Positions 1-6,658 of a DNA stretch of 10,036 bases are shown here, in pieces (the first letter of the stretch is position 1; each line of letters begins with the position of its first letter). The translations under genes and the position numbers were made by a program. This stretch comes from Geminicoccaceae bacterium (GTDB lineage Bacteria > Pseudomonadota > Alphaproteobacteria > Geminicoccales > Geminicoccaceae). The stretch lies in contig JAPJRA010000077.1 of assembly GCA_030824835.1 (NCBI GenBank), positions 1 to 10,036 of the forward strand. Direction: 5' to 3'. The notes below the pieces were generated by a model that worked only from the letters and a program-made list of their open reading frames with translations, was not told the DNA's origin and searched no databases.

Positions 1-306
1 GCCGCCGACACCAGCGCCCCGTGCCCAGTCGGCGACATAGACCGAGTCCTCGACCGTGAAATCGTAGGCCGGGCGGTCGCGATAGGGGGCCGCATACGCA
101 TAGCCGGCGACACGGCCATCACGCTCGGCTACCAGCCAGGGCAGCCCGCGCGCGCCGACCTTCCGCCAGCGCGCCTCGAGCTCGGCGGCATCGGGGGGAT
201 CGAGCTCGAACGAGGCCGTACCTTCCAGCACCTCGCGCGCATAGATGGCCTGGACCTGGGCGAGATCGGCGGCCTTCATCGGCCGCGGCGTCGACGTGTC
301 TGACAT
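1..306 (-). CDS. GNAT N-acetyltransferase, phosphinothricin/MnaT type (partial, C-terminus off the left edge)
   Basis: The first 102 residues of a GNAT-fold acetyltransferase, which would move an acetyl group from acetyl-CoA to an amine in the cytoplasm. The N-terminus has the arrangement of the phosphinothricin (bar/pat) and MnaT (L-amino acid/methionine sulfoximine) subfamily: a short lead, then a helix with AIYAREVLEGTASFEL, then the core strand AGYAYAAPYRDRPAYDFTVE followed by DSVYV. The acetyl-CoA-binding loop begins (ARGAGVGG) exactly where the window ends. Full-length members are about 170-180 residues, so roughly 40% is missing. The ATG at 304-306 is supported by GAGG (314-317 on the plus strand) seven bases upstream. 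It follows the exported-protein gene by 78 bases on the same strand. The natural substrate of such genes is usually an amino acid or a toxic analogue; the exact one cannot be told from sequence. Confidence 0.88.
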   Translation of the reverse strand, partial: MSDTSTPRPMKAADLAQVQAIYAREVLEGTASFELDPPDAAELEARWRKVGARGLPWLVAERDGRVAGYAYAAPYRDRPAYDFTVEDSVYVADWARGAGVGG

Positions 307-384
307 CGGCGATCCTCGTGTCACCGAAACGGTGGGGCCGCCATTACAGCAGGCTCACGCCCGCTTCGACAGGCTGCCGGCGTC

Positions 385-990
385 TCAGCCGCCCGGGCTG
401 TCCAGCCGGGCCGCGACGGCCGTCATCCGGGCCTGGATCGATGCCAGATCGCTGCCGCCGTCGGGGTCCGACGGCTCCACCCCCTCCATCAGGCTACGGG
501 CGGCGGCGAGGTCCGAGCGCGCCTGATCCGACCGGCCTTCGGCCACGGCCGTCTCGGCCCGCCCGACCAGCCGCCCGACCGTGGCCGAGCGATTGAAGCT
601 GGGCAGAGGCTGGTCGGTCCCGTAGCTCGACGGCAGCGGCTCTCGAACCGTCGCCGGGCGCGGCGGTATCCTGGATGCCGGGCTGCCCTCCTGTTGCAGC
701 TGGCGGCCCACCTGGTCGAGGCCCCGGTTGAGGCGAGCCTGCTCGGGCGTGAGGACCAAGCCGCGGTTTTGCTGAATCAGGTCACGGCGCGCCCGCTGCA
801 GCTGCAGCGCCGCGGCGTCCGGCGAGCTGTGCACCGACCCCTGCAGCCTGCGCAGCTGACGCTGCATGTAGGCGTCGTTGGCACCCGTGAGATCCGGCTG
901 CTGCGCGCCGGCCCGGCCGGCCGACAGCGCGCCGATTCCAACCATGCAGAGCGCGAGCCACGTCCCCCGGCCCAACCATCCCCGAACCAT
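385..990 (-). CDS. exported helical protein of unknown function
   Basis: No family recognised. The protein (201 residues from the chosen start) opens with a basic n-region, a hydrophobic stretch (LALCMVGIGALSAG) and a likely signal peptidase I site AGA|QQ near residue 29, so it is probably periplasmic. Residues about 40-100 are rich in Gln, Arg and Leu and predicted helical or coiled; a Pro/Ser-rich linker follows (about 103-130), then a second helical segment (about 137-198) that resembles a TPR-like helical hairpin. No catalytic motif is visible. Two in-frame ATGs compete: the one at 994-996 directly abuts the Shine-Dalgarno sequence GAGGG, while the one at 988-990 lies six bases from it, so the latter is chosen. 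The stop codon of the small exported gene upstream (1000-1002) is only a few bases away, which implies co-transcription and translational coupling. Confidence 0.7.
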   Translation of the reverse strand: MVRGWLGRGTWLALCMVGIGALSAGRAGAQQPDLTGANDAYMQRQLRRLQGSVHSSPDAAALQLQRARRDLIQQNRGLVLTPEQARLNRGLDQVGRQLQQEGSPASRIPPRPATVREPLPSSYGTDQPLPSFNRSATVGRLVGRAETAVAEGRSDQARSDLAAARSLMEGVEPSDPDGGSDLASIQARMTAVAARLDSPGG

Positions 991-996
991 GGGCAT

Positions 997-1001
997 CCCT
1001 C
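997..1001 (-). promoter_or_regulatory. ribosome binding site deciding the start at 990
   Basis: GAGGG on the minus strand. It touches the ATG at 996 with no spacer but stands six bases before the ATG at 990, so the downstream start is favoured. It overlaps the stop codon of the upstream gene, which suggests coupled translation. Confidence 0.5.
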
Positions 1002-1350
1002 ACCGTCGGGGCGGATAAGGCTTTCCACCCGTCCCTTGATGGACGATGGTGCGTGACTGGTCGAGCGACAAGGCATCGGGCAACGATCCCTGCCAAGCGT
1101 CGATAGTCGCCGGAACCTCGCCACCGCATCGCGGCCGCAGGATGCCCCAATCCCAGCGGTAGCCGTCCGTCAGGCCCGTGGCCGGGCTGCCCGGCACGAA
1201 CCGGCAGGCACACAGCCGGCCCGCCATGCAGGCGACCCGGTCGACCGCATCGACCGTGCAGCGGTCATCCGCCGCATCGGCCCACCCGACCCGCGGGGTC
1301 AGCGTGACCGGCGCGCCGGCGAGCGCGATGACAAGCAGGGCAGTGCGCAT
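1000..1350 (-). CDS. small exported cysteine-containing protein of unknown function
   Basis: A 116-residue protein with no recognised domain. The N-terminus MRTALLVIALAGAPVTL is a plausible signal sequence, with cleavage likely near the Ala-rich WADAAD segment around residue 24-26. The mature part would be about 90 residues with five cysteines (31, 41, 47, 49, 75); the CxC at 47-49 and the YRWDWGILRPRCGG segment (64-77) look structured. An odd number of cysteines leaves one unpaired if disulfides form. The ATG at 1348-1350 has GGGA five bases upstream. It is the first gene of a tight pair with the exported helical protein downstream (stop and next start within a few bases), so the two may act together in the envelope; this is inferred from arrangement only. 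Confidence 0.65.
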   Translation of the reverse strand: MRTALLVIALAGAPVTLTPRVGWADAADDRCTVDAVDRVACMAGRLCACRFVPGSPATGLTDGYRWDWGILRPRCGGEVPATIDAWQGSLPDALSLDQSRTIVHQGTGGKPYPPRR

Positions 1351-1419
1351 CGGCGTCCCGGCATGAGTTCACCACGACTCTACGCCCGAATCGCTAACAC
1401 CCCGTTGTCGCCCCGCCGC

Positions 1420-2172
1420 TCAGGCGGCGTGCCGCCCCGCGGCGCGGGCCAGGGCGGCCAGCCGGCGGCGCTCGTGGCGGTTGAGCGGCGGTTCGTTCAT
1501 GCCAAAACCGTCCAGATCGTCGAGCTCGTCGAGACCGGGCACGGCGTGGCGAGGCGCGTCGGGGCCGTGCGGTGCGTTGGCCGCCACGCCGGGTTCGCTC
1601 ATGCGCGCGGCCTGCGCCAGCAGCTCGGCCGCGGTGTGGGTGCGCGCCCGCGGCAGCAGGCGCTCGCGGGCGCGGCGCAGCTCGTGAAGGGCCTCGCCGG
1701 CGCGGCGCCAGTCGCGGTCGAGCCGGGCGCGGTAGCGGATCACGGTGGCGAGCGACGGCAGGTTCGACGCCTCGGCCCCGGTCCCCGACGCCATGGCCCG
1801 CTCCAGCACGGCCGCCTCCAGCGCCCGCAGCTGCTGCTGCCGCCAGGCCGTGAACACCAGCTCCTCGACCCAGTGCGCCTCGGCGGCATCCTGCGGCCGG
1901 TGGCGGGCGATGAGGGCCGCGCGCAGGCGCCCGACTGAGTTCTGCAGGCGCTCGAAGCTCTGGGTGAAGCTCTGCGCCATCTCGTCGGTCAGCTCGGCGC
2001 CGGCCCGCCGCAAGGTCTGCAGGCGCTCCTTCGCCGCCACCAGCGCGGCCTGAACGTCGCGCAGCGCCTGCTCGTGCTCGGCGGCCACGGTCGGCGCCAG
2101 CGCCGCGATCTCGTTCTCCAGGTCACCCAGCCGGCCGGTCATCCGGTCGAGATAGCCACTGCCTCCCAGCAT
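1420..2172 (-). CDS. coiled-coil protein with C-terminal region like the 'TGPRTxEGK' hypothetical family
   Basis: A 250-residue, charged, probably cytoplasmic protein with no signal peptide or membrane segment. Residues about 13-90 are a long Ala/Leu/Glu/Arg-rich helix, likely a coiled coil. From about residue 100 a WVEELVFTAWRQQQLRALEA segment is followed by LPSLATVIRYRARLDRDWRR (about 138-157) and, after an acidic, low-complexity linker, NEPPLNRHERRRLAAL near the end. That order (aromatic-rich W/R helix, then xRYxxRLxRxxxRA, then an NEP-type tail) reminds me of the C-terminal half of a large family of bacterial hypothetical proteins whose N-terminus reads TGPRTxEGK; that N-terminal part is absent here. 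The function of that family is unknown to me. The start at 2172 is chosen over a frame-consistent start at 2211 because AGGAG lies seven bases upstream. Confidence 0.75.
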   Translation of the reverse strand: MLGGSGYLDRMTGRLGDLENEIAALAPTVAAEHEQALRDVQAALVAAKERLQTLRRAGAELTDEMAQSFTQSFERLQNSVGRLRAALIARHRPQDAAEAHWVEELVFTAWRQQQLRALEAAVLERAMASGTGAEASNLPSLATVIRYRARLDRDWRRAGEALHELRRARERLLPRARTHTAAELLAQAARMSEPGVAANAPHGPDAPRHAVPGLDELDDLDGFGMNEPPLNRHERRRLAALARAAGRHAA

Positions 2173-2179
2173 CGTCGTT

Positions 2180-2184
2180 CTCCT
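2180..2184 (-). promoter_or_regulatory. strong Shine-Dalgarno site deciding the start at 2172
   Basis: AGGAG on the minus strand, seven bases before the ATG at 2170-2172. It is the best ribosome binding site in the window and argues against the start 39 bases further upstream. Confidence 0.7.
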
Positions 2185-2270
2185 GATCGTTGCCCGAGTC
2201 GTTGCCCACAACTAACCGTAGGGACCTTCAAGGCTAGCATGCGCGGCCGCCCCGGCCAACCCGGGCCGCC

Positions 2271-3248
2271 CTAGGCAGCGTCCGCGCGCCGATGCACGGC
2301 GTCGGCCAGCACGCAAAGCAGCTCGAACATGATGCTGACGCCCACCCACGCCGTCATGCCCGACTGGTCGAACGGCGGGCTGACCTCGACCAGATCGGCG
2401 CCGATCAGGTCGAGACCCTCGAGCTTGCGCACCATGCGCTGGGCGGTGTGGGTTGAGAAGCCGCCGATCTCCGGGGTGCCGGTGCCCGGCGCCTGCGACG
2501 GGTCGATGCCGTCGATGTCGAAGCTGACGTAGCACATGTGGTCGCCGACGATCGCGCGCGCCTCCGCCATCACGGCGTCCGGGCCACGATCCATCAGCTC
2601 CTCGATCATGACGATCCGGACCCCGTGCGCGCGCGCCCACTCCACGTCCTCGCCGTCATAGGCGCTGCCGCGAATGCCGATCTGCACCACGCGGCTGGTG
2701 TCGATCAGGCCTTCCTCGGCGGCGCGACGGAACGGCGTCCCGTGCGTGAAGCGGAACCCGCCGAAATAGGTGTCGTAGAAGTCCGTGTGCGCATCGAAGT
2801 GGATCATGGCCACCGGCGCGCCGTGACCGACGAGGCCGCGCAGGATCGGCAGCGAGATCAGATGGTCGCCGCCGGCGCTCATCGGCATGATGTGCCTGGC
2901 GCGGAGCTGGCCGTAATAGGACGATATTCGTTGCAGACTGTCCTGGAGGTCGGCCGGGTTGACCGGGCAGTCGCCGAGATCGGCACAGCGGGCGGTGTGG
3001 AAAGGGCGCAGGCCCGTGGCTTGGTTGACCATGCGGATCATCGTCGAATAATCGCGCAGCTGCCGTGGGCCGTGACGGGGGCCGGGCCGGTTGGTCGTGC
3101 CGGCGTCCCAGGGCACCCCGACCAGTCCGATCTGCACCTCGTCGGCGTCGGCGAGCGGGACGTGCGGCAGCCGCATGAAGGTCGGAATGCCGGCAAAGCG
3201 GGGCAGCTCCATGCCCGACAGAGGCAGGTAGGATCGTGTCTCGGACAT
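2271..3248 (-). CDS. speB: agmatinase-family ureohydrolase (agmatinase / guanidinobutyrase-like)
   Basis: A binuclear metal hydrolase that splits a guanidino compound into an amine and urea; for agmatinase this gives putrescine. All metal-ligand motifs of the arginase fold are present in the 325-residue protein: GGDH (126-129), DAHTD (152-156) and SFDIDGIDPSQAPGTGTPE (from about 242, ligands D244 and D246). E288 lies in VEVSPPFD, and the N-terminal GVPWDAGTTNRPGPRHGPR block is typical of agmatinases rather than arginases. The lead segment PRFAGIPTFMRLP is also seen in the guanidinobutyrase/guanidinopropionase branch, so the substrate, and the symbol speB, are provisional. The start at 3248 has GAGGG five bases upstream; a TTG at 3260 in the same frame overlaps that site and is rejected. 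Length is normal for the family. A 73-base gap separates it from the membrane-protein gene before it. No transporter or other polyamine gene is adjacent. Confidence 0.9.
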   Translation of the reverse strand: MSETRSYLPLSGMELPRFAGIPTFMRLPHVPLADADEVQIGLVGVPWDAGTTNRPGPRHGPRQLRDYSTMIRMVNQATGLRPFHTARCADLGDCPVNPADLQDSLQRISSYYGQLRARHIMPMSAGGDHLISLPILRGLVGHGAPVAMIHFDAHTDFYDTYFGGFRFTHGTPFRRAAEEGLIDTSRVVQIGIRGSAYDGEDVEWARAHGVRIVMIEELMDRGPDAVMAEARAIVGDHMCYVSFDIDGIDPSQAPGTGTPEIGGFSTHTAQRMVRKLEGLDLIGADLVEVSPPFDQSGMTAWVGVSIMFELLCVLADAVHRRADAA

Positions 3249-3253
3249 GCTCG

Positions 3254-3258
3254 CCCTC
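3254..3258 (-). promoter_or_regulatory. ribosome binding site deciding the ureohydrolase start
   Basis: GAGGG on the minus strand, five bases before the ATG at 3248. It would lie inside the coding region if the in-frame TTG at 3260 were used. Confidence 0.55.
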
Positions 3259-3321
3259 AAGTGTCTGGGTCATCGCCGCCATGGTGCTGCCCCATCCCGA
3301 CCCAGGTCAAACACGAACTGG

Positions 3322-4002
3322 CTAGTTGCCCGGCGAGAACAGACCGGCGGCCACGTTGATCGTGGAGGCCAGGATGACGGTGTTGAACACGAAGGCGATC
3401 AGCCCCTGCGCCAGGGCGAGCTTGCGCATCGTGCGGGTCAGCGTCGCCACCTCGGCGGTCTGGCAGGCGACGCCGATGACGAAGGAGAAGTAGAGGAAAT
3501 CGACATAGTTGGGTCGATCGCCGCCCGGAAAGTCCAATCCCCCACCGATCTCGCCGCCGGTCCCGACCGCAGCGTAATAGACCCGCGCATATTCCAACGC
3601 GAACAGCAGATGCACCAGCGCCCAGGAAAAAGCGGTCGTGGCGGCACCGACGGCAAGATAGAGCGCACGCGTGTCGCTCAACCGTTGGCTGCCGACCGAC
3701 AGCAGCAGAAAGATGGCATAGATGCCGAAGCCCGCGGCCGCCGTGGCCAGCGCCACCAGCAGACCGACGCTCGGCGCCCGGTGCCGTACCTTCCGCGGCA
3801 TCTGCGACGCATCGTAACGCAGCGTCACGGCCAGGATCAGGCCCATGAACACGAGCACGCCGACATCCCATGTCGCCGCCCACAGCAGTTCCGTCGACAG
3901 GAAGGCGCGCGCGATCGCGGCGAACGCCGCCGCCGCGGCGGCGGCGACCAGCAGACCGCCGCCCAGATGTCGGGCCGAGACCGCATGCAGCTTGAGCGCC
4001 AT
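3322..4002 (-). CDS. DUF1345 family integral membrane protein
   Basis: An inner-membrane protein of about 226 residues belonging to the DUF1345 family, whose function is not established. Five or six hydrophobic segments are visible (roughly 13-33, 38-61, 78-103, 112-137, 167-185 and 195-221). Family hallmarks are the FSWALVHLLFALEYARVYY segment (about 125-143), the following GGLDFPG and PNYVDFLYFSFVIG, and the C-terminal FNTVILASTIN. The start is uncertain: GTG at 4017, ATG at 4008 and ATG at 4002 are in frame; the last is chosen because GGTGA stands five bases before it. It follows the exonuclease gene by about 40 bases on the same strand, so it may share its transcript. Nothing in the sequence shows what it transports or senses, if anything. 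Confidence 0.88.
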   Translation of the reverse strand: MALKLHAVSARHLGGGLLVAAAAAAAFAAIARAFLSTELLWAATWDVGVLVFMGLILAVTLRYDASQMPRKVRHRAPSVGLLVALATAAAGFGIYAIFLLLSVGSQRLSDTRALYLAVGAATTAFSWALVHLLFALEYARVYYAAVGTGGEIGGGLDFPGGDRPNYVDFLYFSFVIGVACQTAEVATLTRTMRKLALAQGLIAFVFNTVILASTINVAAGLFSPGN

Positions 4003-4044
4003 CGACATCACCGTCACGGGGTCACAGCGGAAACGGTGCGGCCG

Positions 4045-4671
4045 TCAGCCTGAAGACCGGGGTTTCCAGCCGCCCTTGAGCCGCAGGTACATCATCGCCG
4101 TCAGCAGCGCATCGTTGAACGCATCGTGGACCGCGCGGCGCGGCAGATCGAGGCGCTGGCGAATGGTCTCGAAGCGCAGATCGATATTGCCCCCGGGCGG
4201 CACCTGGGCCGCGCGCCAGTCGTAGTACAGGGTCGAGACCTCGATCTGGGGGTTCGGCATCGCAGCACCGATCAACGGACGGACATGCTTGTTCAGCATG
4301 CCGAGGTCGAACTCGAGGTAGTAGCCGATCAGCGGGCGCGGGCCGATGAACTCCAACACGCGTGGAATGGCCTCGTCGAGCGGCACCGCCGTCGCGAGGT
4401 CCACGGGCCGGATGTGGTGGACCAGGATCGTGCGATCGGACACCGGCTGCTCGGGCCGGATCAGAAAATCCAGTCTCTGGCTGGTGAGGATGGTGTCCCC
4501 CTGGACCTTGATCGCGCCCACGGACAGGAGCTGATCGGTGCGGACATCGAGGCCCGTGGTCTCGAAATCGATGCTCACCAGCTCGTCGCCGTCGTAGGCC
4601 TCGCCGAGAAAAGCGTAGGCCGGATCCTTCAGCCGACGCCGCCACCAAGCCCGCTTGATTCGGTCGAGCAT
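4045..4671 (-). CDS. DnaQ-like DEDDh 3'-5' exonuclease
   Basis: A 208-residue exonuclease of the DNA polymerase III epsilon superfamily, expected to remove nucleotides from 3' ends with two metal ions. All five DEDDh catalytic residues are in place: D35 and E37 in SIDFETTGLD (Exo I), D122 in YLEFDLGML (Exo II), and H182 and D187 in VHDAFNDALLTA (Exo III). A basic lead, RIKRAWWRRRLKDPAY, precedes the fold. There is no polymerase-binding tail and no other replisome gene nearby, so this is probably not the replicative proofreading subunit. It begins 9 bases after the stop of the DUF294 protein, with GAGGG overlapping that stop codon and acting as its ribosome binding site, so the two are translationally coupled. 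The same DUF294-exonuclease pairing is known in other proteobacteria. Its true substrate (DNA, RNA, or a small nucleotide) is not known. Confidence 0.9.
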   Translation of the reverse strand: MLDRIKRAWWRRRLKDPAYAFLGEAYDGDELVSIDFETTGLDVRTDQLLSVGAIKVQGDTILTSQRLDFLIRPEQPVSDRTILVHHIRPVDLATAVPLDEAIPRVLEFIGPRPLIGYYLEFDLGMLNKHVRPLIGAAMPNPQIEVSTLYYDWRAAQVPPGGNIDLRFETIRQRLDLPRRAVHDAFNDALLTAMMYLRLKGGWKPRSSG

Positions 4672-4680
4672 GGCGCGCCC

Positions 4681-6492
4681 TCAGAACATGGCGAGGTGGA
4701 AGTGATGGCGGACCACCTCCTTGAACCGCTTGACGATCTGGAGGGAGTCCTTGAGCAGGTCGCGCTCCAGCTTGCCGATCGTGTCCGGGCGGACGAAATT
4801 GTCCAGGGGCTCGTGCAGCCGCATCTTCTCGAGCCGCGCCGACAGCCGGAGCGAGAGCATGAAGCCGAACGCCTCGACCAGATCCTGCGCCATCTTCCGG
4901 TCGAACACGCCGAGGCCCTGAAGCCGGCGGATCCGCTGGATGGTGTTGGTCTCGACCAGCCGCCGCTCCAGCGCCAGTGCCCGCACCCCGTGCATCAGCG
5001 GGAAGATCCCGCCCTTCTTGAGGTCGAGCTGGTCCTTGTGCGCGCCGCCTTCGGTCACGAAGGTTGAAAAGAACCCGAGCGGCGTGTCGAACATCTCGAT
5101 CGCCCGCGCGAACCTGGCGTGGAAGGCGCCCTGGTCGGCCAGCAGGTCGAAGAGATATTGCTTGGCCCGATCGAGCAGCCGCTCGTCCCCGGCCACCGGC
5201 GCGGCGTCGTAGAAGATCGCGACGTTCATCAGCGCCTGCTCGTCGGCACCCAACACCCAGGAGCGCACGTCCTCGCACCACGCAGCGAGCGGCTTCGACC
5301 AGGCCGGGTTGCGCACCATGATCTCGCCGGGGCAGGCGGGGAAGCCGGCATCGATCATGGCCGTGGTGAAGCGCTGGCGAAACCCGTCCCAATCCGGCGG
5401 CTCATAGCCGTCCGCCACGATGATGCCGTTGTCCTGGTCGGTCTTGGCGAGGTACTCGCCCCGCCCCTCGCTGCCCATGACGACGAGGCAGACATTCTCC
5501 TCGAGGCCCGGCGGCGCCAGGGTGTGGAACAGCTTGGCGGTGGCGCGACGGTGCAGATCGGTGGAGAGCTCGGTGATGAAGCCGATCTTGGTGCCCGTCT
5601 CGTGGAGCTGCCGGATCAAAAACCCGATCCGCTCGCTGGCTTCGGCGATCTCGGCCGGGGTGACGGCACGGTCGATCAGCAGGCCGATCGGATCGGCCTG
5701 ATTGGCCAGCGACGAGAGCACGTTGGCCGCGTCCAGCACGCCCACGATCTGTTCCTCGCGGCGCACCACCAGATGCCGCACCCGCTTGCGCGCCATCAGC
5801 AGCGCCGCCTCGAACAGGAAGCTGTCCTCGTCGGTGCCGTGCACGCCCCAATGGACGAGATCGCGCACCGGCGTATCGAGCGGCTGCCGTTGCGCGACGG
5901 CGGAACGCGTCAGGTCGACGCCGGTGAAGATGCCGACACGGTCGGCGTCGCGCACCAGCAGCGCGCGTTGGCCCTCACGGTCCATGTGCAGCGCGGCCTC
6001 GTGCAGGGTCGTGTCGAGATCGACAAACACTGGCTTGTTCACCGCCGCCTGACCGACCCGCATGGTCATGGCGCCCAGCGCCTGCGGCCCCGGCTGCCGC
6101 TGCTCCAGGGCCTCGAGCTTGTGCGAAATATCCTTGAAGAAGAACGCGGCAAAGCCCGGATTGTTGGCCGTCAGGTCGAGGAAGTCCTCGATCGGCAGGG
6201 CGTAGCAGATGGCCTCCTCGCGCACGATGAAATCATGGCGGGAGGCCATGTGCACCAGGACGTCACTATCGAAGCCGTCCCCCGATTCGTGCACCATCAC
6301 GACCTCGTCGCCGGCACGCTCCTCGACCAGCCCCTTGATCACGACATAGAACTGGTCGGGAAGGCTGCCGGCGCGGAGGACGGTCTGCCCGGTGCGGAAG
6401 AACACCACGTCGACGACGTGGTTGATGCGCTCCACCTCCATTGGCCGTAGCCGGTCGAACGGCGGACTGGAGAAATCGAACGCCTTCGGCAT
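4681..6492 (-). CDS. cyclic-nucleotide-binding / CBS / DUF294 nucleotidyltransferase signal protein
   Basis: A 603-residue soluble multidomain sensor. Residues about 12-125 form a cNMP-binding (CAP_ED) domain; about 145-265 contain a pair of CBS motifs, which in other proteins bind adenine nucleotides; about 275-400 are the DUF294 nucleotidyltransferase domain with a complete Pol-beta-type active site, GSEGRGEYLAKTDQDNGII at 340-358 (GS at 340-341, D352 and D354); about 440-595 are the helical DUF294 C-terminal domain. The NTase motif resembles that of GlnD/GlnE-type enzymes, so transfer of a nucleotidyl group to a protein or small molecule is plausible but unproven. Length is normal for the family (about 600-640). 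ATG at 6490-6492 has GGGGAG ten bases upstream. It heads the minus-strand run, coupled to the exonuclease; a CRP-type palindrome lies about 90 bases upstream. In Gammaproteobacteria relatives are often found near acetate-uptake genes; none is seen here. Confidence 0.93.
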   Translation of the reverse strand: MPKAFDFSSPPFDRLRPMEVERINHVVDVVFFRTGQTVLRAGSLPDQFYVVIKGLVEERAGDEVVMVHESGDGFDSDVLVHMASRHDFIVREEAICYALPIEDFLDLTANNPGFAAFFFKDISHKLEALEQRQPGPQALGAMTMRVGQAAVNKPVFVDLDTTLHEAALHMDREGQRALLVRDADRVGIFTGVDLTRSAVAQRQPLDTPVRDLVHWGVHGTDEDSFLFEAALLMARKRVRHLVVRREEQIVGVLDAANVLSSLANQADPIGLLIDRAVTPAEIAEASERIGFLIRQLHETGTKIGFITELSTDLHRRATAKLFHTLAPPGLEENVCLVVMGSEGRGEYLAKTDQDNGIIVADGYEPPDWDGFRQRFTTAMIDAGFPACPGEIMVRNPAWSKPLAAWCEDVRSWVLGADEQALMNVAIFYDAAPVAGDERLLDRAKQYLFDLLADQGAFHARFARAIEMFDTPLGFFSTFVTEGGAHKDQLDLKKGGIFPLMHGVRALALERRLVETNTIQRIRRLQGLGVFDRKMAQDLVEAFGFMLSLRLSARLEKMRLHEPLDNFVRPDTIGKLERDLLKDSLQIVKRFKEVVRHHFHLAMF

Positions 6493-6582
6493 CGTCGCCG
6501 CGCTCCCCGAGGCTGTGCTGCCCTTGATGCCGATTAGCGGCGGCCGAACGTCATTTGACCATGCGACTCGCTGGCCGGGCCC

Positions 6583-6600
6583 CTGTGACGGCCGTCACAG
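6583..6600. promoter_or_regulatory. CRP/FNR-superfamily operator: perfect TGTGA-N6-TCACA palindrome
   Basis: CTGTGACGGCCGTCACAG is an 18-base perfect palindrome and matches the CRP consensus TGTGA-N6-TCACA without a mismatch. Its centre is about 100 bases before the ATG of the DUF294 signal protein (minus strand) and about 67 bases before the small plus-strand gene, so it could serve either or both. No convincing -35/-10 pair was found beside it, as is common for activator-dependent promoters. It could instead form a 7-bp hairpin with a GGCC loop, but no run of T follows on either strand, so a terminator is less likely. Confidence 0.6.
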
Positions 6601-6658
6601 TCTTTCGTGCCGTCCTGGCCGATGATGCCGCTCAAGCAATCGTGGAAGTGAGCTGACC

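Noticed and set aside
322..334. CACCG-AAA-CGGTG hairpin before the GNAT gene, considered as a terminator
   Set aside because: Only five base pairs and no T run on the minus strand; it may be a small leader hairpin but there is no support for function.
2229..2262. GC-rich inverted repeats and clustered NheI/SphI/NotI-like sites between the ureohydrolase and coiled-coil genes
   Set aside because: The arms are short and no T run follows on the transcribed strand, so a terminator is not supported; the site cluster is expected by chance at this composition and there is no other vector sequence.
3265..3305. CTGGGTC / GACCCAG inverted repeat before the ureohydrolase, considered as a riboswitch (guanidine or other)
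   Set aside because: Seven-base arms with a long loop and no conserved loop motif; the leader is only 73 bases and does not fit the known guanidine riboswitch classes.
4022..5392. A 456-codon minus-strand frame, and a 443-codon plus-strand frame at 5119-6450, overlapping the DUF294 gene
   Set aside because: Both are composition-driven shadows without recognisable domains; the frame at 4681-6492 has all expected motifs.
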